64,000 nt of DNA, taken from the NCBI RefSeq assembly GCF_040225985.1, contig NZ_JBBPEU010000009.1, positions 1 through 64,000 of the forward strand, written 5' to 3'. This DNA is from Shimia sp040225985 (lineage in GTDB: Bacteria > Pseudomonadota > Alphaproteobacteria > Rhodobacterales > Rhodobacteraceae). Within the stretch, counting starts at the first letter, position 1. Every line of letters starts with the position of its first letter. The notes below the pieces were generated by a model. That model saw nothing but the letters and a program-made list of their open reading frames with translations, had not been told where the DNA came from and did no database searches. Of this stretch, positions 18,904-27,606 are shown in pieces. Made by a program: the position numbers and the translations under genes.

Positions 18904-19649
18904 TGCCCGCCCGCGTCGCAGCGCTCTGGCGGCACCCCATCAAAAGCCACGGTCGGGAATCTCTCGACCGTGTTGCTTTTTCTGAGGGGCAAACCATGCC
19001 CTGGGATCGCCGCTGGGCCGTGGCGCACGAGGCTGCGCGCACCGACGGAACCTCCTGGGCGCCCTGCATGAACTTTTCACGCGGGGCCAAGGCGCCGGGC
19101 CTGATGGCGATCACCGCGCGCGTCGATGAATTGCTGGGCACGGTCACCCTGTCCCATCCACGCCGGGGCGAGATCACCTTTGACCCCGACAAACAGCTGC
19201 GTGGCTTTCTTGACTGGGTACGCCCCTTGATGCCCGCCGACCGGGCCCAGTCCGCCCGCATCGTGCGCGTACCTGACCGCGGCATGACCGACACCGATTA
19301 CCCTTCGGTCAGCATCCTCAACATGGCCTCGAACGACGCGCTGTCCGCAGCCATGCAGATGCCCCTGTCAATGGATCGCTGGCGCGGCAACATCCTGCTC
19401 GACGGGCTGTCCCCGTGGGAAGAGAAGACATGGACGGGCAAGACCCTGCGGATTGGCGCCGTCGAATTTGAAATCCGCGAGGAAATCACCCGCTGCCTCG
19501 CCACCACGGCCAACCCTGAAACCGGCGTGCGCGATGCCGACACGCTCGAGGCGCTGAACGATGTGTTCGGCCATCAGGAATTCGGGGTTTACGGCGTCGT
19601 GACCAAGGGCGGAACCGTCAAGGTGGGTGACAGGATCGAGGTGCTCTGA
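18903..19649 (+). CDS. MOSC domain protein
   Basis: 248 residues starting on the last base of yidC (TGATG). An N-terminal beta-barrel region (VAALWRHPIKSHGRESLDRV) precedes the MOSC domain (about 115-248) with the conserved Cys in EITRCLATTANPETG. MOSC domains occur in molybdenum cofactor sulfurases and in amidoxime-reducing component enzymes. This stand-alone member is likely a molybdenum-cofactor-binding protein, substrate unknown. It is probably translated together with yidC and engB. Confidence 0.88.
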   Translation: MPARVAALWRHPIKSHGRESLDRVAFSEGQTMPWDRRWAVAHEAARTDGTSWAPCMNFSRGAKAPGLMAITARVDELLGTVTLSHPRRGEITFDPDKQLRGFLDWVRPLMPADRAQSARIVRVPDRGMTDTDYPSVSILNMASNDALSAAMQMPLSMDRWRGNILLDGLSPWEEKTWTGKTLRIGAVEFEIREEITRCLATTANPETGVRDADTLEALNDVFGHQEFGVYGVVTKGGTVKVGDRIEVL

Positions 19650-20302
19650 TGCAATTGCCATTCCCCATCGTTGAAGAACCGGATGATGCCGCGCGCGAAA
19701 CCGGCCGCAAGCTGTTCGCCGGCAATAACAGCGACTTCCTCAAAGGGGTGGTCGCCATGTCCGGCCTGCCCCCCGCCGACCGGATCGAGGTTTGTTTCGC
19801 AGGCCGCTCCAACGTCGGAAAGTCCACGCTGATCAACGCCCTGACGGGCCGTACCCGCCTTGCTCGGGCCTCGAACACGCCGGGGCGCACGCAGGAAATC
19901 AACTTTTTCACGCTGGCCGACAGCCATTACCTTGTTGACCTGCCGGGCTATGGCTATGCCAACGCGCCCCTGCCGGTGATCGAGAAATGGCAGAAGCTGC
20001 TGAAACAGTATCTCTCGGGCCGCGCCACCCTGCGCCGAGCCTTTGTGCTGATTGATGCCCGCCACGGGATCAAGGACGTGGACGAGGAAATCATGTCCCT
20101 CTTGGACAGTTCCGCAGTCACCTTTCAGGTGGTCATGACCAAGACCGACAAGGTCAAGGAAAAGGACCGCGCAAAGGTCATGGCGCAGGTGCGCGAGAAG
20201 CTGTCGAAACACCCCGCCGCCTTCCCCGAGATCGTCCTGACCAGCAGCGAAAAAGGCGAGGGCATCCCGACGCTGCGCGCAATCATCGCCGGGCTGGACT
20301 AG
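19649..20302 (+). CDS. engB: Ribosome biogenesis GTP-binding protein EngB (YsxC/YihA)
   Basis: 217 residues. GTPase motifs: G1 GRSNVGKSTLIN (about 52-63), G2 region around NTPGRTQEINFF, G3 DLPGYGYA, G4 TKTDKVKE and G5 TSSEKGEG. Needed for 50S subunit assembly in other bacteria. Its ATG overlaps the stop of the MOSC gene by one base, indicating a tight yidC-MOSC-engB operon. Confidence 0.96.
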   Translation: MQLPFPIVEEPDDAARETGRKLFAGNNSDFLKGVVAMSGLPPADRIEVCFAGRSNVGKSTLINALTGRTRLARASNTPGRTQEINFFTLADSHYLVDLPGYGYANAPLPVIEKWQKLLKQYLSGRATLRRAFVLIDARHGIKDVDEEIMSLLDSSAVTFQVVMTKTDKVKEKDRAKVMAQVREKLSKHPAAFPEIVLTSSEKGEGIPTLRAIIAGLD

Positions 20303-20326
20303 GCCCGGCCCGCGCGGGCGCGCGCC

Positions 20327-21058
20327 TCAGACGTGCTGTGCCCCGTTCACCTCGATCTCGGCCCCCGAGATATAGGAACTCTCGCCCGAGCACAGGAAAT
20401 AGATCGCGGCGGCGACCTCTTCCGGCTGGCCCAGCCGCTGCATCGGCAGCTTTTCCACGATCTTGTCCGTGCCCGGTGACAGGATCGAGGTTTCCACCTC
20501 GCCCGGTGCGATGGCATTGACCCGCACCCCCAATGGCCCGAAATCATGCGCCATCTCGCGGGTCAGCGCCGCCAGCGCCGCCTTGGACGTGGCATAGGCA
20601 GCGCCCGCAAACGGGTGCACGCGGCTGCCCGCGATCGAGGTGATGTTCACCACCGATCCCTTGGCCGCCGCCAGTTCATCCTTCAACCCGCGCGCCAGAA
20701 CCACCGAGGCAAAGAAATTCACATGGACCACCTGCCCCCATGTCATCAGGTCTGTGTTCAGCGTGTTCAGCCGCGCGCCATCCGGCCCCTTGGGCGACAC
20801 GCCCGCATTGTTGACCAGCGCATCCAGCCGCCCATCCAGCATCTCCTGCAACTGGCCCACGGCATTGACGGTATCGGCCGCATCCGAAAGGTCCAGCATC
20901 AGGTGGTTCTCGGGGCTGGCAAACGGACATTCCGGCGCGCAGGGCGTGCGTGACACGGTCACCACGCGCCAGCCTTCGCGGTTGAAACGGCGGACAGTGG
21001 CGTGGCCGATTCCTCGGCTGGCTCCTGTAATCAATAGGGTTTTACGGGAATCAGCCAT
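20327..21058 (-). CDS. Short-chain dehydrogenase/reductase
   Basis: 243 residues from the ATG at 21058, which has AGGAGG six bases upstream (a tandem ATG at 21061 is also possible). The NAD(P) motif is TGASRGIGHAT, then NNAG in LVNNAGVSPKG, catalytic Ser in NITSIAGSR and Tyr-Lys in YATSKAAL, so all catalytic residues are present. It is a classical SDR with no specific substrate inferable. It converges with engB, 24 bases apart. Confidence 0.9.
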   Translation of the reverse strand: MADSRKTLLITGASRGIGHATVRRFNREGWRVVTVSRTPCAPECPFASPENHLMLDLSDAADTVNAVGQLQEMLDGRLDALVNNAGVSPKGPDGARLNTLNTDLMTWGQVVHVNFFASVVLARGLKDELAAAKGSVVNITSIAGSRVHPFAGAAYATSKAALAALTREMAHDFGPLGVRVNAIAPGEVETSILSPGTDKIVEKLPMQRLGQPEEVAAAIYFLCSGESSYISGAEIEVNGAQHV

Positions 21059-21171
21059 CATCGGCCTCCTTTCTCTGCCCCGCATTGGTACGCGCCTGTG
21101 CGCGGTTGGCAATGCCTCTTGGCAGGGCGGGTGCAACAGTCTAACAACATCGCCCAAGAGGACAGCACAAG

Positions 21172-22038
21172 ATGAAGAAACAAGATATGAACCGCGACTG
21201 GATCGCCACCGCCCGCACCCTGTCACAGGCCCTGCCTTACCTGCAGCGCTACACGGATGCGATTGTCGTCATCAAACTGGGCGGGCACGCCATGGGCAGC
21301 GACGAGGCGATGGATGAATTCGCCCGCGACGTGGTACTGATGCAGCAGGTCGGCGTGAACCCCGTCGTGGTGCATGGCGGCGGGCCGATGATCAACGCGA
21401 TGCTCGACAAACTCGACATCCAGTCCGAATTCGTGAACGGCAAACGCGTGACCGATGCCGCCACCGTCGAAGTGGTTGAAATGGTGCTGTCCGGTCTCGT
21501 CAACAAACGCATCGTGCAGGCGATCAACCGGCAGGGCGGCAAGGCCGTGGGCCTGTCGGGCAAGGATGCCAACCTGATGATCTGCGACCAGACCAACCCC
21601 GATCTGGGCTTTGTCGGCACCCCGTCGAAAATGAACCCCAAGCTGCTGCATGACCTGTTCGCCAATGACGCGATCCCCGTGATTGCGCCGCTCGGTGCGG
21701 GCCGCGACGGCGAAACCTTCAACGTGAACGGCGACACCGCCGCAGGCGCTATTGCCGCCGCGCTCAAAGCCGACCGCCTGCTGCTGCTGACCGATGTCGC
21801 GGGCGTCAAGAACGCCGCCGGTGACGTCATCACCGAGCTCAAGGCCCAGCAGATCCGCGACCTGACCGAGGAAGGCGTGATTGCCGGTGGCATGATCCCG
21901 AAAACCGAAACCGCGCTCAATGCCATCGAAGGCGGCGTGCGGGCGGTGGTTATCCTTGACGGGCGCGCACCCAATGCCTGCCTTCTGGAACTCTTCACCG
22001 AACATGGTGCGGGCTCGCTGATCCGGGGCGACGACTGA
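21172..22038 (+). CDS. argB: Acetylglutamate kinase
   Basis: 288 residues. Phosphorylates N-acetyl-L-glutamate in arginine synthesis. Motifs: VVIKLGGHAMGSD (phosphate binding), VVVHGGGPMINAML, NGKRVTDAATVEVVEMVLSG, and AGGMIPKTETALNAIEGGV with the conserved Lys. The family Arg-regulated N-terminal helix is present (MNRDWIATARTLSQALPYLQ), implying feedback by arginine as in other ArgB of this type. The start could also be the internal Met seven codons in. No other arg gene is nearby. Confidence 0.96.
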   Translation: MKKQDMNRDWIATARTLSQALPYLQRYTDAIVVIKLGGHAMGSDEAMDEFARDVVLMQQVGVNPVVVHGGGPMINAMLDKLDIQSEFVNGKRVTDAATVEVVEMVLSGLVNKRIVQAINRQGGKAVGLSGKDANLMICDQTNPDLGFVGTPSKMNPKLLHDLFANDAIPVIAPLGAGRDGETFNVNGDTAAGAIAAALKADRLLLLTDVAGVKNAAGDVITELKAQQIRDLTEEGVIAGGMIPKTETALNAIEGGVRAVVILDGRAPNACLLELFTEHGAGSLIRGDD

Positions 22039-22192
22039 CACCGTCCTCCGCTTCATCTTTCCTAAGTTACTCACAACGCCCCCCGCCGGACACGGGGGGT
22101 GACATCGCGGCCCTTGCGCGAAACCCTTTCAATATTCAGCAAAAGGCATACATTGCCCTTGTGTACCAGCGTAGCCAAGGGAAGCCTGCCTG

Positions 22193-22987
22193 ATGGAAAA
22201 CGAAGCCCTGATCCGCCTCTCGGTCTTTGCCGGACTGTTCGCGCTGTTTGCAGTGGTGGAAACGCTGGCGCCGCGCCGCGTGCGCACCCAGCCGCGCAAG
22301 ACGCGCTGGGTCACCAACTGGGCCATTACCATCCTGAACACCCTGACCCTGCGCCTGATGGCGTTCGGCCTGCCGCTTCTGGCGGTGGGCGCGGCGGTGG
22401 ATGCAGGCGCCAATGGCTGGGGCCTGTTCAACCGGATTGATCTGGGTGTGGTGTCCGAAACCATCCTCGCGATCCTGATTTTCGACTTCGCGATCTGGGC
22501 GCAGCACCTGATTACCCACAAGGTGCCCGTGCTGTGGCGCCTGCATCGCGTCCACCATGCTGACCGCGACATCGACGTGACCACCGCGATCCGCTTTCAC
22601 CCTGTGGAAATCGCCCTGTCGATGCTCTTGAAGATCGGGCTGGTTTACCTGCTCGGGCCGTCCGCGCTGGCCATCATCCTGTTCGAGATCATCCTCAACG
22701 GCACAGCCATGTTCAACCACGCCAATATCAAGCTGCCGCTGGGCGTGGACCGCGTGCTGCGGCTGGTGCTGGTGACGCCCGACATGCACCGCGTCCATCA
22801 TTCCGTGCACCGCCACGAACATGACAGCAATTACGGCTTTTCGCTGTCGATCTGGGACCGTATCTTCGGAACATATATCGCCCAACCCGAAGGGGGACAT
22901 GACGACATGACCATTGGCTTGCAATGGCAGGATGACCGCCCGTCCAAACTGGGCTGGAGCCTGCGCCTCCCCTTTGCGCGCAAATGA
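22193..22987 (+). CDS. Fatty acid hydroxylase / sterol desaturase superfamily membrane protein
   Basis: 264 residues. Several membrane segments (about 8-25, 48-65, 88-110, 150-180) and the His-rich di-iron motifs: HLITH, HRVHHAD and HRVHHSVHRHEHD. These ligands mark a membrane di-iron oxygenase that hydroxylates or desaturates lipid chains or isoprenoids. The substrate cannot be read from the sequence. It overlaps the next gene by ATGA. Confidence 0.88.
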   Translation: MENEALIRLSVFAGLFALFAVVETLAPRRVRTQPRKTRWVTNWAITILNTLTLRLMAFGLPLLAVGAAVDAGANGWGLFNRIDLGVVSETILAILIFDFAIWAQHLITHKVPVLWRLHRVHHADRDIDVTTAIRFHPVEIALSMLLKIGLVYLLGPSALAIILFEIILNGTAMFNHANIKLPLGVDRVLRLVLVTPDMHRVHHSVHRHEHDSNYGFSLSIWDRIFGTYIAQPEGGHDDMTIGLQWQDDRPSKLGWSLRLPFARK

Positions 22988-23643
22988 ATTATGCCACGCT
23001 CTCGCGCGCGGTCGGGGCGATGCATCTCGACATTCTGGGCGCGTTCCACCCTGACCCCGAGGATCCCGAACTGGCGGGGTTCGGCACGCTGATCCTTTTG
23101 TCGCCGCTCGAGCCGCGCTTCTGGAACCATTTCAAAACCCAGCCGGAATACACCGGACACGTCCCCAACCCCGTTGACCAATGGTCCTCGCGGGTGGTCA
23201 CGGCGCTGGCTGCCGCTCTGGGCGGGCAGCCCTATTTCCCGTTCACCGGCCCCCCGTACCAGCCGTTCTACCAATGGGCGCTGAACACAGGGCGCTGCCA
23301 TCCTTCGCCGATCAACCTGCTTGTGCATGACCGGGCGGGCCTGTTCGTGTCCTTTCGCGGTGCCATCGCCCTGCCGCAGAAAATCGACCTGCCGCCCCCG
23401 GCCCCCTCGCCTTGCGCGACCTGCGCCGACAAACCCTGTGTGACCGCCTGCCCCGTCGAGGCCTTTGCGACCGGGGTCTATGACGTCGATGCCTGCCGCA
23501 ACGTCATCGCGCAAACCGACCCAAAGGCCTGCCTCACACGGGGCTGTGCGGCGAGACGCGCCTGTCCCGTTTCGGCCGAATATGGCAGACTGGAAGAGCA
23601 GTCCTCCTATCACATGCGAGTCTTTCTCGAAAATGGCCTTTAA
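22984..23643 (+). CDS. 4Fe-4S ferredoxin-like protein
   Basis: 219 residues. A long N-terminal region without known domain, with LILLSPLEPRFWNHF, is followed by Cys clusters CATCADKPCVTACP (about 143-156) and CLTRGCAARRACP (about 183-195), which could hold one or two iron-sulfur clusters. Start overlaps the desaturase stop by 4 bases. Electron supply to the di-iron enzyme is possible but is inference. Confidence 0.8.
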   Translation: MNYATLSRAVGAMHLDILGAFHPDPEDPELAGFGTLILLSPLEPRFWNHFKTQPEYTGHVPNPVDQWSSRVVTALAAALGGQPYFPFTGPPYQPFYQWALNTGRCHPSPINLLVHDRAGLFVSFRGAIALPQKIDLPPPAPSPCATCADKPCVTACPVEAFATGVYDVDACRNVIAQTDPKACLTRGCAARRACPVSAEYGRLEEQSSYHMRVFLENGL

Positions 23644-24124
23644 ACTCATTCTCGTCCGCCACGCCAAATCCAGCTGGAAAAATCTCGACCAGTCGGACCA
23701 TGACCGCCCGTTGAACAAACGCGGCCGCGCCTCGGCCATCGCGCTCGGAGACTGGCTGCGCAAGGAAAAAATGGTGCCGGATCAGGTGCTTTGCTCGACC
23801 GCCGCCCGCACCCGCGAGACCTATGAGTTGATGGGGTTCGACGTGGCACCTGTGTTGAAAGAGGGGTTGTACCACGCCAGCGCGGATGTGATCCTGCGCC
23901 ATATCCAAGGGGCCTCGGGGCAAAAACTCTTGCTGCTGGGCCACAACCCCGGCATCGGCGAATGTGCCGAACGTCTGGCCAGGAAACTGCCCGCCCATGC
24001 GCGGTTCCTCGACTATCCGACAGGGGCCACGACCGTGTTCAAATTCGATGCCGACACATGGGATGCCGTGCGCTTCGGCAGTGGCAAGGTCAAGAAATTC
24101 ACCGTGCCGCGCGACCTTCTCTGA
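23633..24124 (+). CDS. SixA-type histidine phosphatase
   Basis: 163 residues from the ATG at 23633, overlapping the ferredoxin stop by 11 bases. The RHG signature is LVRHAKSSW at residues 7-15 with the second catalytic His in LLGHNPGIGE. The family dephosphorylates phosphohistidine proteins or small molecules. Length and motif match the SixA group. A longer frame exists upstream but lies inside the ferredoxin gene. Confidence 0.9.
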   Translation: MAFKLILVRHAKSSWKNLDQSDHDRPLNKRGRASAIALGDWLRKEKMVPDQVLCSTAARTRETYELMGFDVAPVLKEGLYHASADVILRHIQGASGQKLLLLGHNPGIGECAERLARKLPAHARFLDYPTGATTVFKFDADTWDAVRFGSGKVKKFTVPRDLL

Positions 24125-24132
24125 TCCAAGAA

Positions 24133-24157
24133 AAAGGCGGGCCCGAAGCCCGCCTTT
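24133..24157. terminator. Bidirectional rho-independent terminator
   Basis: AAAGGCGGGC (24133-24142) pairs perfectly with GCCCGCCTTT (24148-24157) around a 5-base loop, with A- and T-rich flanks. It ends the SixA gene and the leftward aap operon. Confidence 0.85.
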
Positions 24158-24188
24158 CCGTGTTTGGAATGGGTTTGCACCCCTCCGA

Positions 24189-24953
24189 TCAATGCCCCAG
24201 AATCTGGCTGAGGAACAGCTGCGTCCGGTCGCTCTTGGGGTTGTTGAAGAACTCTTCCGGTTCGTTCTGTTCGACGATCTGACCCTGGTCCATAAAGATC
24301 ACGCGGTTCGCCACCTGACGGGCAAAGCCCATCTCGTGCGTGACACAGAGCATGGTCATGCCCTCTTCCGCCAGCTCGATCATGGTGTCCAGCACCTCTT
24401 TGATCATCTCGGGGTCCAGCGCCGAGGTGGGTTCGTCAAACAGCATGATGCGCGGACGCATGCAAAGCGAACGGGCAATCGCCACACGCTGCTGCTGACC
24501 GCCAGACAACTGGCCGGGATACTTGTTCGCCTGATCGGGGATCTTCACCTTCTCAAGGAAGTGCATCGCCGTTTCTTCAGCTTCCTTCTTGGGGATCTTG
24601 CGCACCCAGATCGGCGCCAGCGTACAGTTCTCAAGAATGGTCAGATGCGGGAACAGGTTGAAGTGCTGAAAGCACATGCCAACCTCGGACCGGATCTTGT
24701 CGATATTCTTGAGGTCCGACGACAACAGCGTGCCGTCCACCGTGATCGACCCCTGCTGGTGTTCTTCCAGCGCGTTGATACAGCGGATCAGCGTCGATTT
24801 CCCCGACCCGGACGGGCCACAGATCACGATCCGTTCGCCTTGGTAAACGGTCAGGTCGATGTCACGCAGAACATGGAAGGTGCCATACCACTTGTTCATG
24901 TTCTCGATGGTGATTGCGATCTCGTCAGAGACCTTCATTTGAGCTTCGGACAT
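24189..24953 (-). CDS. aapP: General L-amino acid ABC transporter, ATP-binding subunit
   Basis: 254 residues. Walker A GPSGSGKSTLI (about 47-57), signature LSGGQQQRVAIARSL, Walker B RIMLFDEPTSALDP and the switch His in VTHEMGF. Typical polar amino acid importer ATPase. Its place after two permeases and a binding protein fits AapP/BztD, so it powers broad L-amino acid uptake at the inner membrane. Confidence 0.95.
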   Translation of the reverse strand: MSEAQMKVSDEIAITIENMNKWYGTFHVLRDIDLTVYQGERIVICGPSGSGKSTLIRCINALEEHQQGSITVDGTLLSSDLKNIDKIRSEVGMCFQHFNLFPHLTILENCTLAPIWVRKIPKKEAEETAMHFLEKVKIPDQANKYPGQLSGGQQQRVAIARSLCMRPRIMLFDEPTSALDPEMIKEVLDTMIELAEEGMTMLCVTHEMGFARQVANRVIFMDQGQIVEQNEPEEFFNNPKSDRTQLFLSQILGH

Positions 24954-24966
24954 GGGTCAGCTCTCC

Positions 24967-26265
24967 TTATCGGTGATCGGTCGCAAGGCGACGTTCCAGC
25001 CATTGCGAGTATTGTGAAATGCCGTAGCAGACGACAAAGAACAGAAGCGCGGCAAAGCCAAGCAGTTCCCAGTAGACGCCGTTCCATTCGGTCGAGGCGA
25101 GGATCGGTCCGCGGATCATGCCCACGAGGTCGAACATCGAGATGACCGACACCAGCGTGGTATCCTTGAACAGGCCCACTGCCACGTTGACGATGCCCGG
25201 GATCGAAATCTTGAGCGCCTGCGGCAGGATGATCAGACGCATGGCCTGCGCATAATCCAGCCCCAGCGAATCCGCGGCCTCGTACTGTCCCTTGGGCAGA
25301 GCGGCCAGACCACCGCGGATCACCTCGGCGATATAGGCCGCCGAGAACATGGTGATCATGATCACCACGCGCAGGAACAGATCGACCGTCGATTCCGGCG
25401 GGAAGAAGTAGGACAGCATCACCGACGCCACGAACAGCAGCGTGATGAGCGGCACCCCGCGGATGAACTCGATGAAGACGACACAGATCCACTTGATCAG
25501 CGGCATGGACGACTGACGCCCCAGCGCCAGCGCGATCCCCAACGGCACCGACAGCGACACACAGGTCACACCCAGCATCATGTTGAGCATGAACCCGCCA
25601 AGGTCACGGCTGGGCACGGCTGGCAGCATCGCGTTCTCGGACGCGCCTTCCGGGATCAGGGCCCCGCCCAGGCTGAACACGATCAGCGCGGCGACGATCC
25701 CACCAAAGAACCCCGCAGCAAAGTTGCGCGCCACAAGGCGTTGGTAGACGGCAAAGCCGGCACCACAGCCCGCCAGCGCCACCAGCGGCACAAGGATCGT
25801 CCCGCCCCAGATCAGCCAGAAGGCCAGGAACGGATAAACGGCAGTAAAGGCCAAGAGCTTGCGCGGCAGGTCAAAGAACAGAACCGGAGCCGCAGCGACG
25901 AACAACAGGAAGAACGCCAGAACCGGACGCCAGTATTCCTCGGAAGGGTATTTGAACCCGAACAGAAGCTGCGGCCAGCGTTCAGCCAGCACCGCGAAAC
26001 AGGCGCCCGAAGTGCCGTTCAGGATTTCCCGGCATTCAGACAGGCTGTTCGCGTTCCAGACCCCGTTCAGGATCCACGGCAGAGTCGGCGACAGGATCAG
26101 ATAGATCATGTAGAGCGCGACAATTGTCAGCAGGGCATTGGCCGGCGTGGCAAACAGGTTTTCCCGCATCCACTTGATCGGCCCCGAGGCAACGCCGGGC
26201 GGCGGGGATTCGGGGATCGTTTCGGTGCGCACGAAGGCGACACTATGGGCATGTTGATCTGACAT
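24967..26265 (-). CDS. aapM: General L-amino acid ABC transporter, permease
   Basis: 432 residues. About eight membrane segments; the C-terminal half is the conserved permease domain with a coupling loop of the polar amino acid type (EVIRGGLAALPKGQYEAADSLG) that contacts the ATPase. The long N-terminal half with extra membrane segments is the mark of AapM/BztC. It lies 13 bases from aapP and 3 from aapQ. Confidence 0.95.
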   Translation of the reverse strand: MSDQHAHSVAFVRTETIPESPPPGVASGPIKWMRENLFATPANALLTIVALYMIYLILSPTLPWILNGVWNANSLSECREILNGTSGACFAVLAERWPQLLFGFKYPSEEYWRPVLAFFLLFVAAAPVLFFDLPRKLLAFTAVYPFLAFWLIWGGTILVPLVALAGCGAGFAVYQRLVARNFAAGFFGGIVAALIVFSLGGALIPEGASENAMLPAVPSRDLGGFMLNMMLGVTCVSLSVPLGIALALGRQSSMPLIKWICVVFIEFIRGVPLITLLFVASVMLSYFFPPESTVDLFLRVVIMITMFSAAYIAEVIRGGLAALPKGQYEAADSLGLDYAQAMRLIILPQALKISIPGIVNVAVGLFKDTTLVSVISMFDLVGMIRGPILASTEWNGVYWELLGFAALLFFVVCYGISQYSQWLERRLATDHR

Positions 26266-26268
26266 GGC

Positions 26269-27483
26269 TCAGCGCTCCTTCAGCTTGATGGCGTTGTTGT
26301 AGACGTTCATGAACGCCGAGATGCACAACGAGATGGTCAGGTAGAACAGCATCAACAGCAGCACGCATTCGATGGCGCGCCCCGTCTGGTTGAGCGTGAT
26401 ACCCCCCAGCGTGGCGGTGATGTCGGCATAGCCCACCGCAATCGCCAGCGACGAGTTCTTGGTGATGTTCAGGTATTGCGAGATGAGCGGCGGAATGATG
26501 ACCCGCAGTGCCTGCGGCAGCACCACAAGGTTCATGATCCGGCGCGGACGCAGGCCCAGCGCGGCGGCGGCCTCGGTCTGGCCCTTGCTCACGGCCTGAA
26601 TACCGGCGCGCACGTTCTCGGCGATGAAGGCACCGGTATAGATCGACAGTGCGAACCATAGCGCGATCAGCGGACCGCCGACCTTGATGCCGCCCTGAAA
26701 GTTGAACCCTTTCAACGCGGGGATATCCAGCCCGATCGGCTTGCCCATGATAAAGAACATGACCAGCGTCGGCAGGATCAGGATGGCAAGGCTTGGCCAG
26801 CCGGTGGGCAGCAGCTTGCCCGTGTCATAAAGCAGCTTGGTCGCATAGCGACGATAGGCCACCATCCCGATCACCGAGGCGACAAAGGTCAGCACAACCA
26901 CCATCGACCCCGGTCCCCAGACGGGTGCCGGAATATAAACGCCACGGTTGGTAAAGGCGATTGCGTCCAGCACCATTGACGCTTCGGGTTCAGCCCCGCG
27001 GAACGCCCGCGGCCCCGGCATCACGGCGGTCATGATGGTAAAGATGATGATGATCCAGATCAGCACCGGAATGTTGCGGAAGATCTCGACATAGACGGCC
27101 ATCAACTTGGCAATAAGCCAGTTGTTGGACAGGCGCAGCACCCCGGCGATCACCCCGAACACGGTGGCGGTGATACAGGCCAGGAACGCCACGATCAGTG
27201 TATTGATCAGCCCGACCATCGCGGCGCGCGCGTTGCTCGATTGGCTGTCATACTCGATCAGCGTCTGGTTGATGTCATACCCGGCGGGGGCGCCGAGGAA
27301 ATCATAGGAAATATTAAGCCCGGCAGCACGCAGGTTGTTGATCAGGTTGCTGCCCAGGTAAAAGATCGACAGGGCCAGCGCGATGGCGGCCAACGCCTGG
27401 AACGTGAGCGATCTGTACCGGGTGTCGTAGACCAGCATAGAAAGCTGGAACGACTCCTTGGGAGGGTCGGTCAGTGTGGTCAT
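26269..27483 (-). CDS. aapQ: General L-amino acid ABC transporter, permease
   Basis: 404 residues. Membrane segments start near residue 25; the transporter core has the loop ENVRAGIQAVSKGQTEAAAALG and RVIIPPLISQYLNITKNSSLA. Length and the extra periplasmic loop match AapQ/BztB. Forms the heterodimeric channel with the next permease. Confidence 0.95.
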   Translation of the reverse strand: MTTLTDPPKESFQLSMLVYDTRYRSLTFQALAAIALALSIFYLGSNLINNLRAAGLNISYDFLGAPAGYDINQTLIEYDSQSSNARAAMVGLINTLIVAFLACITATVFGVIAGVLRLSNNWLIAKLMAVYVEIFRNIPVLIWIIIIFTIMTAVMPGPRAFRGAEPEASMVLDAIAFTNRGVYIPAPVWGPGSMVVVLTFVASVIGMVAYRRYATKLLYDTGKLLPTGWPSLAILILPTLVMFFIMGKPIGLDIPALKGFNFQGGIKVGGPLIALWFALSIYTGAFIAENVRAGIQAVSKGQTEAAAALGLRPRRIMNLVVLPQALRVIIPPLISQYLNITKNSSLAIAVGYADITATLGGITLNQTGRAIECVLLLMLFYLTISLCISAFMNVYNNAIKLKER

Positions 27484-27565
27484 CTGGGATGTTCCCCGTT
27501 ACTCGGCCTTGTTATCTGAGGTGGCTTTTTGCCGGTGGCCGATGTTCTGAAACTGTATAAAGCGC

Positions 27566-27595
27566 GAAGGGCGCGAGGTGGTCCCCGCGCCCTTC
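27566..27595 (-). terminator. Hairpin between aapJ and aapQ (attenuator or mRNA stabiliser)
   Basis: GAAGGGCGCG (27566-27575) pairs perfectly with CGCGCCCTTC (27586-27595) around a 10-base loop, just after the aapJ stop. In such operons a hairpin here gives more binding protein than permease. No long U-tract follows, so partial termination or 3'-end protection is inferred. Confidence 0.7.
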
Positions 27596-27606
27596 GTTAT
27601 TGGATC

